From the NCBI GenBank assembly GCA_025350945.1, contig JANXWW010000313.1, positions 1 through 5,933 of the forward strand: 5,933 bases of DNA, in the 5' to 3' direction. How positions within the stretch are numbered: the stretch's first letter is position 1; each line of letters begins with the position of its first letter. Source of the DNA: Burkholderiales bacterium (GTDB lineage Bacteria > Pseudomonadota > Gammaproteobacteria > Burkholderiales > Usitatibacteraceae). Under the pieces are notes generated by a model that saw nothing but the letters and a program-made list of their open reading frames with translations, did not search any database and was not told where the DNA came from. The position numbers and the translations under genes were made by a program. This document shows, piece by piece, positions 1 through 4,605 of the stretch.

Positions 1-179
1 GGTGCGAATTGCGGCTGCGCTTCCAATATTTTTTGCGATTTTGCGTTTTGCTCTTTCACCCACGCAATGGCTTTGTCGCCCATCACATCTTCGAGCCACA
101 GGTAGGGATCTTCTTGCGCGATTGCGGTGCTGGTAACAAGTGACATGACGACGGTTCCTAACAAAATGCGACGAAACAT
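1..179 (-). CDS. Secreted prolyl oligopeptidase-family serine peptidase, N-terminal fragment (cut by window edge)
   Basis: Reading the complement from 179 to the window edge gives 59 codons with no stop. Residues 1-21 form a signal peptide: a charged MFRR start, a hydrophobic core and cleavage expected after TAIA. The mature part opens with QEDPYLWLEDVMGDKAIAWV and continues with a KEQNAKS stretch. This DPY-WLE-(8 residues)-WV-QN pattern is the classic N-terminal signature of the S9A prolyl oligopeptidase beta-propeller domain. The catalytic Ser-Asp-His domain would lie outside the window, so activity cannot be judged. A GGAG ribosome site at 188-191 lies 8 nt before the ATG and supports this start over the internal Met at residue 12. 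The gene lies 72 bp downstream of lysC on the same strand. No terminator is visible between them, so co-transcription is possible, but the functions are unrelated. Family members cleave short proline-containing peptides; periplasmic location is inferred from the signal peptide. Confidence 0.85.
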   Translation of the reverse strand, partial: MFRRILLGTVVMSLVTSTAIAQEDPYLWLEDVMGDKAIAWVKEQNAKSQKILEAQPQFA

Positions 180-251
180 TGTGGGTTCTCCGAAAGAAGA
201 GAGCTGCGCTTGTGGCACAGCCCTCGTTAACAAAACACGATCAAAACATTA

Positions 252-1493
252 TCACGCTGGCGCTTTATCCAATTCAAACGCCGTATGCAGAGCGCGCACC
301 GCAAGCTCCATATATTTTTCATCAACGACAACAGAGGTTTTGATCTCGGACGTGGAAATCATTTGAATGTTTACATTCTCACGCGCGAGGGTTTCAAACA
401 TTTTCGCGGCCACGCCCACATGCGAGCGCATGCCGATACCGACGATGGAAATTTTTGCAATTTTGGTATCGCCCGCCACGCTTCTGGCGTTGATGGCGGG
501 CTTCACTTTGTCGTTCAAGATCGCCAGTGCTTTTGCGTAATCATTACGATGCACCGTGAATGAAAAATCGGTGATGCCTTCGAACGATGTGTTTTGAATA
601 ATCACGTCGATATCGATATTGGCTTCCGCAATCGGGCCCAAAATCGAGAACGCAATGCCGGGGCGATCCGGCACACCTGCGACGGTGAGTTTGGCTTCAT
701 CGCGATTAAACGCGATCCCGGCAATGATGGCTTGTTCCATTTTTTCGTCTTCCTCATACGTGATCAATGTGCCGCGATCCTGCGAATCAAATTCAGTGAA
801 CGATGACAGCACGCGCAGCTTCACTTTATATTTCCCCGCAAATTCCACCGAGCGAATTTGCAATACTTTCGAACCCTGGCTGGCTAGCTCAAACATTTCT
901 TCGAAGGTAATTTGCTCAAGCCTTCGCGCCTCCGGCACCACCCGCGGATCGGTCGTGTACACGCCATCCACGTCGGTAAAAATCTGGCATTCATCGGCCT
1001 GCAGCGCCGCCGCCATCGCCACGCCGGTCGTATCCGAGCCACCGCGGCCCAGCGTGGTGATATTGCCATGCTCATCAATGCCCTGAAAGCCCGCCACCAC
1101 CACCACGTTGCCATCTGCCAAATCTTTACGAATATTCTTGTCATCAATCGACAAAATGCGCGCCTTGGTAAACGCACTATCGGTCAGCACTTTTACCTGC
1201 CAGCCGGTATAGCTCTTTGCCTTGATGCCGAGGTTTTGAATCGCGAGTGCCAGCAAGCCCACCGAGACCTGCTCACCGGTCGCCGCAATCACATCCAGCT
1301 CGCGACCTTCCGGCTCTGCGTTGAGCTGCTTCGCCAGCCCCAGCAGTCGATTTGTCTCCCCCGACATGGCGGACGGCACCACAATCAACTGATGGCCCTG
1401 CGAATGATAATGCGCAATGCGCTTGGCGACTTCACGAATCCTGTCTGGCGAGCCCATCGATGTGCCGCCATATTTCTGAACAATTAAAGCCAT
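252..1493 (-). CDS. lysC: Aspartate kinase (aspartokinase), lysine-sensitive/ACT-regulated type
   Basis: A complete 413-residue protein. It phosphorylates L-aspartate with ATP to 4-aspartyl phosphate, the first step toward lysine, threonine, methionine and diaminopimelate, in the cytoplasm. The amino-acid kinase domain fills residues 1 to about 245: KYGGTSMG (7-14) at the nucleotide/aspartate site, ATGEQVS (71-77), GRGGSDTT (149-156) and FTDVDGVYTTDPR (172-184). Two ACT regulatory domains follow, at roughly 266-340 and 345-410. The second contains MISTSEIKTSVVV (378-390), a stretch typical of effector-binding aspartokinases. Length and domain order are normal for the monofunctional enzyme; it is not fused to homoserine dehydrogenase. 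The ATG at 1493 gives the conserved MALIVQKYGG start, but the ribosome site is weak (purines around 1506-1510, 12 nt away). Feedback inhibition by lysine and/or threonine is expected from the ACT pair but cannot be specified from sequence. I see no lysine riboswitch in the 203-bp leader region. Confidence 0.97.
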   Translation of the reverse strand: MALIVQKYGGTSMGSPDRIREVAKRIAHYHSQGHQLIVVPSAMSGETNRLLGLAKQLNAEPEGRELDVIAATGEQVSVGLLALAIQNLGIKAKSYTGWQVKVLTDSAFTKARILSIDDKNIRKDLADGNVVVVAGFQGIDEHGNITTLGRGGSDTTGVAMAAALQADECQIFTDVDGVYTTDPRVVPEARRLEQITFEEMFELASQGSKVLQIRSVEFAGKYKVKLRVLSSFTEFDSQDRGTLITYEEDEKMEQAIIAGIAFNRDEAKLTVAGVPDRPGIAFSILGPIAEANIDIDVIIQNTSFEGITDFSFTVHRNDYAKALAILNDKVKPAINARSVAGDTKIAKISIVGIGMRSHVGVAAKMFETLARENVNIQMISTSEIKTSVVVDEKYMELAVRALHTAFELDKAPA

Positions 1494-1585
1494 GTTGGGA
1501 TTGAGTCTTTCTGCTGTGACAAATTTGCACCGAGAACTCTGATTTTAACGTTTCCGGCAAGCTATGGCGAATCCACAGCGAAACA

Positions 1586-1614
1586 GCGACGCTGCAGACT
1601 CATAGTGCTATAGT
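1586..1614 (+). promoter_or_regulatory. Candidate extended -10 promoter for queD
   Basis: The hexamer TATAGT at 1609-1614 is preceded by TG at 1606-1607 with one base between, matching the extended -10 form TGnTATAAT in all but one position. At the standard 17-bp spacing lies GCGACG (1586-1591), a poor -35 that keeps only the central GAC. Extended -10 promoters often tolerate a weak -35. Transcription would start near 1621, leaving about 75 nt of leader before the preferred queD ATG. No preQ1 riboswitch-like fold or other known aptamer is apparent in that leader. Confidence 0.45.
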
Positions 1615-1667
1615 CGCCTCCGCTGTGCGTTGGACGTAATCGGTGCTGCAATCTGGCGCTAGTATCT

Positions 1668-1686
1668 CGAATCACGAATCACGAAT
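1668..1686 (+). repeat. Heptamer tandem repeat CGAATCA (2.7 copies) at the 5' edge of queD
   Basis: CGAATCA occurs at 1668-1674 and 1675-1681, followed by the partial copy CGAAT at 1682-1686. The partial copy runs into the upstream in-frame ATG at 1685. Because the unit is 7 bp, copy-number change would shift the frame of any start located upstream of it (such as the GTG at 1643) but would not affect a start at 1697. It may be simple-sequence spacer DNA. Confidence 0.6.
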
Positions 1687-1696
1687 GCGACAAAAC

Positions 1697-2164
1697 ATGA
1701 CCACGCCAAAAACAAATCCCATCTCCGTCACCCGCCGCCTCGAATTCGATGCAGGCCACCGCCTGCCGAATCATAAAAGCCAATGCCGCAATCTGCACGG
1801 CCACCGATACGCGATAGAAATTACGCTCACCGCCAATATTATTCGTAACGAAGGCGCGACCGACGATGGCATGGTGATGGATTTTGGTGACATCAAATCT
1901 ATCGCCAATGAAAAGTTGGTGAATGTGTGGGATCACGCGTTTTTAGTGTGGCGCGGCGATACGGTCATGGTAAATTTTTTAGCCGCAATTTCAGGGCATA
2001 AAACAGTGATTCTTGATGAGGTTCCGACCGCTGAAAATCTGGTCAAGGCCGCGTTCGCGATTCTGGAACACGCATATCGGGATCGCTTTGGCCACGAGCT
2101 CACGCTAACCCAGGTGCGCTTGTATGAGACGCCGAATTGTTGGGCGGATGCGGTGGCGTCATGA
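1697..2164 (+). CDS. queD: 6-carboxy-5,6,7,8-tetrahydropterin synthase (QueD, 6-pyruvoyl-tetrahydropterin synthase family)
   Basis: A 155-residue protein that converts 7,8-dihydroneopterin triphosphate to 6-carboxytetrahydropterin, the second step toward preQ0 and queuosine in tRNA. The zinc site is intact: H21 in FDAGHR plus H34 and H36 in LHGH. C30 in QCRNLHGH is the expected catalytic cysteine, D79-H80 (VWDHAF) supplies the catalytic Asp/His pair, E113 lies in PTAEN, and E144 in YETPNCWA is the pterin-anchoring glutamate. The start is uncertain. The frame is open from a GTG at 1643, with ATGs at 1685 and 1697, and none has a clear Shine-Dalgarno sequence. I prefer 1697 because residues before it are repeat-derived (see the heptamer) and the core begins soon after. 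Other que genes are not in the window. Directly after the stop codon lies an inserted element. The family also includes sepiapterin-type and PTPS-I/III variants, but the C-x3-HGH spacing fits QueD. Confidence 0.93.
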   Translation: MTTPKTNPISVTRRLEFDAGHRLPNHKSQCRNLHGHRYAIEITLTANIIRNEGATDDGMVMDFGDIKSIANEKLVNVWDHAFLVWRGDTVMVNFLAAISGHKTVILDEVPTAENLVKAAFAILEHAYRDRFGHELTLTQVRLYETPNCWADAVAS

Positions 2165-2175
2165 GTATAAATTCA
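2165..2175 (+). repeat. Left copy of the direct repeat flanking the inserted element (target-site duplication)
   Basis: GTATAAATTCA here is identical to 2378-2388. The first nine bases (GTATAAATT) are the likely duplicated target. The last two (CA) coincide with the first two bases of the element's inverted repeat, so the 11-bp match probably overstates the duplication by two. It starts on the base immediately after the queD TGA. Confidence 0.7.
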
Positions 2176-2377
2176 CTAGTATCCCAACGTTGCTCGCACT
2201 TCCCGTAGAAATCGCAAGTACGCAGCTCCGCATGTCTGGCGCTAATTCAAAAAAGTCTGTGATATGAGCGCCTAGATGGAACGCGAAATTGACATAATTA
2301 ACACTGCAACAACTAACTTTTTTCAATTAAAACAGCACGTTAACAAAAGACTTATTTCAAACGTTGGGACACTAGTG
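2174..2377. mobile_element. Small non-autonomous insertion element (MITE-like or internally deleted IS), 204 bp
   Basis: The ends are CACTAGTATCCCAACGTT (2174-2191) and AACGTTGGGACACTAGTG (2360-2377). They are reverse complements at 17 of 18 positions. Both outer ends abut the direct repeat GTATAAATT(CA), giving the full anatomy of a transposition event: target repeat, inverted repeat, body, inverted repeat, target repeat. The body carries no transposase. The longest plus-strand frame (ATG 2276 to stop 2383, 35 codons) runs across the right end into flanking DNA and resembles nothing I recognise. On the minus strand an ATG near 2294 is closed after seven codons. An inner inverted pair GGCGCT (2238-2243) / AGCGCC (2267-2272) could form a hairpin. 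A 9-bp duplication would suit several families, including IS4- and IS5-like elements; I cannot name the parent. This element occupies most of the 360-bp stretch between queD and vapB, which has no other gene. Confidence 0.75.
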
Positions 2378-2388
2378 GTATAAATTCA
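2378..2388 (+). repeat. Right copy of the direct repeat flanking the inserted element
   Basis: GTATAAATTCA, identical to 2165-2175. Removing 2174-2386 would restore a simple pre-insertion sequence in which the queD stop is followed by GTATAAATTCATAAACG. Confidence 0.7.
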
Positions 2389-2399
2389 TAAACGCCGTC

Positions 2400-2445
2400 A
2401 TTGGCGCGGATTTTCGAGCATTTTTCCCTTGAAATGCACGCCAAT
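2400..2445. other. Nested inverted repeat between the inserted element and vapB
   Basis: An outer pair ATTGGCG (2400-2406) / CGCCAAT (2439-2445) encloses an inner pair GCATTT (2418-2423) / AAATGC (2432-2437) with an 8-nt loop. The internal side is asymmetric: 11 nt on the left and 1 nt on the right. There is no T-run after the outer arm, so it is not a standard rho-independent terminator. It could be the original 3' structure of queD, now separated from the gene by the insertion, or a protein-binding dyad. The match lengths are modest and chance is possible. Confidence 0.35.
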
Positions 2446-2524
2446 AAACAACCTTCAGAATCACAATGCACATTTGATGCAAAAATGCTAAACTGATGTT
2501 TTATCATCTTTTGAGCAAATTTCT

Positions 2525-2764
2525 ATGCGAACTACTCTCTCTATTGATCAGGATGTACTGATTGCTGCCAAGCATGAGGCACGTCGGCAAAATATCACTT
2601 TAGGCGAGATGGCAACTGAACTCATGCGTACTGGCCTACGCGCTCGCGGCGCGAAAAATGCGTCGGCGGCGTCGACTGTGGGTCGTTTTGCCCTGCTAGC
2701 ACCTCGAGACGAAATCATCACGGCTGAGCATGTGCGCAAGCTGATGGAACAAGAAGGCGTTTGA
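2525..2764 (+). CDS. vapB: VapB-family antitoxin (ribbon-helix-helix DNA-binding)
   Basis: A 79-residue protein. Residues 1-40 follow the VapB/MetJ-Arc pattern: a short beta strand (RTTLSID, 2-8), a first helix (QDVLIAAKHEARRQN, 9-23), the turn ITLGE and a second helix ending TELMRTGLR. The C-terminal half, including VGRFALLAPRDEIITAEHV, is the part that in this family threads into the toxin's PIN active site. The antitoxin should dimerise, neutralise VapC and, with it, bind the operon's own promoter. A GAG ribosome site at 2513-2515 lies 9 nt before the ATG. vapC starts 4 nt after this stop, so the two are co-transcribed and probably translationally coupled. The sequence TTTGAGCAAAT is found just before both starts (2510-2520 and 2760-2770). 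Confidence 0.9.
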   Translation: MRTTLSIDQDVLIAAKHEARRQNITLGEMATELMRTGLRARGAKNASAASTVGRFALLAPRDEIITAEHVRKLMEQEGV

Positions 2765-2768
2765 GCAA

Positions 2769-3200
2769 ATGCGATATTTGCTTGACGTGAACGTATGGGT
2801 CGCTTTGTTCGATGATGCTCACGCCCACTCTGCGCGCGCGAATGCGTTTATCGATAAGCGTGGCATCAAGATAGCAACCTGCCCATTGGTCGAAAACGGC
2901 GTTGTACGGGTGATGAATTTACCCAACTACGGCAAGTTTGGCGCCACCGGTATCGAACAAGTTCGCGGCCAACTCAAGCGAGCGGCCAGCGAACTCAACC
3001 ACGAATTCTGGCCCGACGATGTGTCCATTCGTGACGATACCCGCATCGATTTTTCCCGTGTTTTTGGCCACAACCAAATCACCGATGTCTATTTATTGAC
3101 GCTTGCGGTTGCGCATAGTGGGGCACTCGTGACATTCGATCAGCATGTGGCACTTTCGGCGGTGAAAAGCGCAGCAGAAAAAAACTTGCACGTGCTATAG
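2769..3200 (+). CDS. vapC: VapC-family toxin, PIN-domain ribonuclease
   Basis: A 143-residue single PIN domain of normal VapC length. The four acidic residues that hold Mg2+/Mn2+ are all present: D6 in LLDVNVWVALFD, E42 in PLVENGVVRV, D106 in NQITDVYLL and D124 in LVTFDQHV. The toxin therefore looks catalytically intact. VapC enzymes cut specific RNAs, often tRNA or rRNA loops, and stop translation when the labile antitoxin is lost; the target here cannot be predicted. AAGAAGG at 2751-2757, inside the end of vapB, is the likely ribosome site. The TCPLVENGVVRV form of motif two puts it in the TA-type PIN subgroup common in proteobacteria and cyanobacteria. The gene ends 17 bp from the end of the convergent ribbon-helix-helix gene, with no terminator visible between them. 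The vapBC pair lies beside the inserted element, consistent with an acquired segment, although composition does not stand out by eye. Confidence 0.92.
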   Translation: MRYLLDVNVWVALFDDAHAHSARANAFIDKRGIKIATCPLVENGVVRVMNLPNYGKFGATGIEQVRGQLKRAASELNHEFWPDDVSIRDDTRIDFSRVFGHNQITDVYLLTLAVAHSGALVTFDQHVALSAVKSAAEKNLHVL

Positions 3201-3217
3201 GCATATGCGTTCTACGT

Positions 3218-3424
3218 TTATTTCTTCCTGCCTTTCACCGTCTGCACATCTTCAGCCACCACCTCATTCCCACCCAGCTTCATCCCCCGCTTTAGCGCCG
3301 CTTCGCGCAACAGATATTCGATTTGGCTATTCACGCTTCGAAGTTCTGCAGCGGCGAGCTTTTCCATCGCGGCCCAAAGCTGCGGGTCGATTCTTAAGAG
3401 AAATGATTTTTTTTCAGTAGCCAA
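3218..3424 (-). CDS. Small Arc/MetJ-like ribbon-helix-helix protein encoded downstream of the SPFH gene
   Basis: A 68-residue protein. Residues 4-48 read as a ribbon-helix-helix fold: strand KKSFLLRID (5-13), helix PQLWAAMEKLAAAEL (14-28), turn RSVNSQ (29-34) and a second helix IEYLLREAALKRG. The basic tail ends KGRKK. This resembles Arc-type or HicB-like small DNA-binding proteins, but no toxin gene is attached; its only close partner is the SPFH gene 22 bp upstream. The start is unusual. The frame is closed by a stop near 3470, and no ATG or GTG occurs before the fold begins, so TTG at 3424 (or ATT at 3427) must serve. The Met at residue 20 would delete the DNA-binding strand. No Shine-Dalgarno sequence is visible, which suggests translation coupled to the SPFH gene. 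Function is unknown: autoregulator, local transcription factor, or a protein-protein partner are all possible. Confidence 0.8.
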   Translation of the reverse strand: MATEKKSFLLRIDPQLWAAMEKLAAAELRSVNSQIEYLLREAALKRGMKLGGNEVVAEDVQTVKGRKK

Positions 3425-3446
3425 AATTTTTGCGCGATCAGTTACA

Positions 3447-4352
3447 TCAGTTGTAAAGCGTGCCCGTATTCACAATCGGCTGCACATTACTTTCCGCACA
3501 TAACACCACCAGCAAATTACTCACCATCGCGGCTTTGCGCTCGTCATCAAGGTGGACAATATTTTTGTCGCTCAATCCTTTCAGCGCCATTTCTACCATC
3601 GTCACCGCACCGTGAACAATCTTGGCACGTGCATCAATCACCGCCTCGGCTTGTTGGCGACGCAGCATGGCGCTGGCAATCTCGGGCGCGTAGGCCAAGT
3701 GCGTGAGCTTGGCTTCTTCAACCAAAATACCGGCTTTGTCGAAGCGATCCTGTAGCTCGCTGGCGAGCGCCTTGGCAACGATATCCGCACCGCCACGCAG
3801 CGTGACGCCGTTCTTCACATCGGCATCATCGCCGCCATTGTCGTAGCTGTAGGCGGAGGCGAGATGACGGATCGCGGATTCTGATTGGACGCGAACATAC
3901 ATTTCATAATCATCAATTTCAAACACCGCTTGTGCGGTATCGCGCACGCGCCACACAATCGCCGCACCGATCTCGATCGGGTTGCCGTTTTTGTCGTTTA
4001 CTTTAAGTTTTTCGCTATTCAAATTACGTGAGCGCAGCGAGATTTTTTTTCGCGTGTAAAACGGAAAACACCAGCGCAATCCGCTTGAGCGGTCTGTGCC
4101 GCGATAATTACCAAATAACGTGAGGATGCCGCCCTCATTGGGCTGCAACATGTACAAGCCGGCGATTGCAAATATGCCGCACGCAATCAGGGCGGCTGAT
4201 AGTCCTGCGCCGCCGAACGACGAGGTGACAATGTCGCTCAACGAGATGAATCGGTAGACAGCAAAGCCAATCAGGCCAAGGCCGAGCAACAACATGGCAT
4301 ACCCGTTAAAACTCATGAATTCTTTTTCGGTAAAACTTCTATCTGTTTTCAT
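3447..4352 (-). CDS. SPFH/Band 7 (stomatin/prohibitin-like) membrane protein
   Basis: A 301-residue protein. Two hydrophobic segments, about 17-37 and 49-69, anchor it in the inner membrane as a hairpin. The SPFH domain follows (about 70-245). LQPNEGGILTLFGNYRGT (69-86) and GLRWCFPFY (91-99) are the typical opening, KLKVNDKNGNPIEIGAAIVW (116-135) is the core, and a helix around RRQQAEAVIDARAKIV (231-246) corresponds to the usual oligomerising region. The C-terminus contains ERKAAMVSNLLVVLC and ends in VNTGTLYN. SPFH proteins assemble into large rings that organise membrane microdomains and often control proteases; the role of this subtype is not established. I choose ATG at 4352 rather than the TTG one codon earlier because a perfect AAGGAGG sits 5 nt before the ATG. 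No NfeD-like or protease partner gene is adjacent; the following gene is a ribbon-helix-helix protein. Confidence 0.93.
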   Translation of the reverse strand: MKTDRSFTEKEFMSFNGYAMLLLGLGLIGFAVYRFISLSDIVTSSFGGAGLSAALIACGIFAIAGLYMLQPNEGGILTLFGNYRGTDRSSGLRWCFPFYTRKKISLRSRNLNSEKLKVNDKNGNPIEIGAAIVWRVRDTAQAVFEIDDYEMYVRVQSESAIRHLASAYSYDNGGDDADVKNGVTLRGGADIVAKALASELQDRFDKAGILVEEAKLTHLAYAPEIASAMLRRQQAEAVIDARAKIVHGAVTMVEMALKGLSDKNIVHLDDERKAAMVSNLLVVLCAESNVQPIVNTGTLYN

Positions 4353-4357
4353 CAATG

Positions 4358-4364
4358 CCTCCTT
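4358..4364 (-). promoter_or_regulatory. Strong Shine-Dalgarno site of the SPFH gene
   Basis: The complement reads AAGGAGG, a full match to the anti-16S tail, 5 nt from the ATG at 4352 but only 2 nt from the TTG at 4355. This spacing settles the start. It is the strongest ribosome site in the window, whereas the co-transcribed ribbon-helix-helix gene has none. Confidence 0.85.
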
Positions 4365-4395
4365 GGGCGAATAGACAATATCAACCAGTTCGATG

Positions 4396-4447
4396 ACTGA
4401 GCGGTGCGACTAAACGACACAACTAAGCGACACAACTAAGCGACATT
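4396..4447. repeat. 13-bp tandem repeat, three good copies plus a degenerate one, in the SPFH/cytochrome c spacer
   Basis: The unit ACTAAGCGACACA occurs at 4409-4421 (one change, A for G), 4422-4434 (exact) and 4435-4447 (last two bases differ). The preceding 13 bases, 4396-4408, share 8 of 13 positions (ACTgAGCG...C) and may be a worn fourth copy. A 13-bp period is slightly more than one helical turn, so bound proteins would rotate around the DNA by about a quarter turn per copy. It lies 44 to 95 bp upstream of the SPFH start and upstream of the cytochrome c promoters, so it could serve either gene as a direct-repeat operator. Confidence 0.75.
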
Positions 4448-4461
4448 ATTTATCAATAAAT
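4448..4461. repeat. AT-rich palindrome adjoining the tandem repeat
   Basis: ATTTAT (4448-4453) and ATAAAT (4456-4461) are exact reverse complements around a 2-bp centre. It abuts the end of the 13-bp repeats. It could be a regulator half-site pair or an easily melted segment near a minus-strand promoter; with only A and T in the arms, chance is a real alternative. Confidence 0.4.
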
Positions 4462-4472
4462 GAGCCAGTATT

Positions 4473-4499
4473 AAAATGATATCACTTTGAGATCATTTT
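4473..4499. promoter_or_regulatory. Dyad-symmetric candidate operator upstream of the cytochrome c gene
   Basis: AAAATGATATC (4473-4483) and GAGATCATTTT (4489-4499) are reverse complements at 10 of 11 positions with a 5-bp centre. The right arm overlaps the best -35 hexamer for the cytochrome c gene (4487-4492), a position typical of repressor sites. It does not match the FNR consensus, because the TGAT and ATCA halves are 11 bp apart rather than 4-6. The regulator is unknown. Confidence 0.5.
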
Positions 4500-4515
4500 G
4501 CAAGAAGTTTTTTAT
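4487..4515 (+). promoter_or_regulatory. Candidate sigma-70 promoter P1 for the cytochrome c gene
   Basis: TTGAGA (4487-4492, 5 of 6 to consensus) and TTTTAT (4510-4515, 4 of 6) stand at 17-bp spacing. Transcription would begin near 4522, giving a leader of about 84 nt. The -35 lies inside the dyad at 4473-4499. Confidence 0.45.
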
Positions 4516-4531
4516 GCCGACGCTGTTTCGA

Positions 4532-4559
4532 TTGCATACTCTTCCCGGATATGTAAAAT
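4532..4559 (+). promoter_or_regulatory. Candidate sigma-70 promoter P2 for the cytochrome c gene
   Basis: TTGCAT (4532-4537, only TTG conserved) and TAAAAT (4554-4559, 5 of 6) stand 16 bp apart, with transcription expected near 4566 and a leader of about 40 nt. It is an alternative or additional start to P1; the sequence alone cannot decide. Confidence 0.35.
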
Positions 4560-4605
4560 CAAATTGTCAGCAAACAAATTTTTGAAGACCATTTTGGAGA
4601 CCAAT

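Noticed and set aside
127..366. Plus-strand 79-codon frame crossing the lysC/peptidase gap
   Set aside because: It overlaps both real minus-strand genes and has no domain character; the peptidase signal peptide and ribosome site on the other strand explain this region.
619..1086. Plus-strand open frame of 155 codons inside lysC
   Set aside because: Serine- and proline-rich shadow of the lysC ACT and kinase region, with no ribosome site or family resemblance.
912..1487. Long open frame on the plus strand (191 codons) opposite lysC
   Set aside because: It is the antisense of a strongly conserved enzyme. Its translation is rich in His and Arg with no recognisable domain, which is the usual shadow of a coding strand.
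1494..1696. Lysine riboswitch in front of lysC or preQ1 riboswitch in front of queD
   Set aside because: The spacer is only about 200 bp and divergent. I see none of the conserved core of either aptamer and no terminator or sequestering hairpin next to the starts.
2276..2383. 35-codon frame (ATG to TAA) in the inserted element, possible small gene
   Set aside because: It runs through the right inverted repeat into the target duplication, has no ribosome site, and resembles no known peptide; most likely chance in AT-rich DNA.
3205..3420. Plus-strand 71-codon frame opposite the ribbon-helix-helix gene
   Set aside because: Low-complexity Pro/Ser/His composition and complete overlap with a well-patterned minus-strand protein.
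3218..3424. The small ribbon-helix-helix gene as antitoxin of a second toxin-antitoxin pair with vapC
   Set aside because: It converges on vapC from the other strand, and vapC already has its own antitoxin in the normal order; its only operon partner is the SPFH gene.
4396..4447. CRISPR array or plasmid-type origin iterons
   Set aside because: The repeats are only 13 bp and directly adjacent with no spacers. No cas, rep or partition gene is present, and the chromosomal context argues against an origin.
4498..4605. N-terminal extension of the cytochrome c gene (36 extra codons from a TTG)
   Set aside because: It would place the signal peptide internally. The ATG at 4606 with GGAG at 6-nt spacing and an immediate Sec signal is clearly the start, and the extension region holds the promoters.
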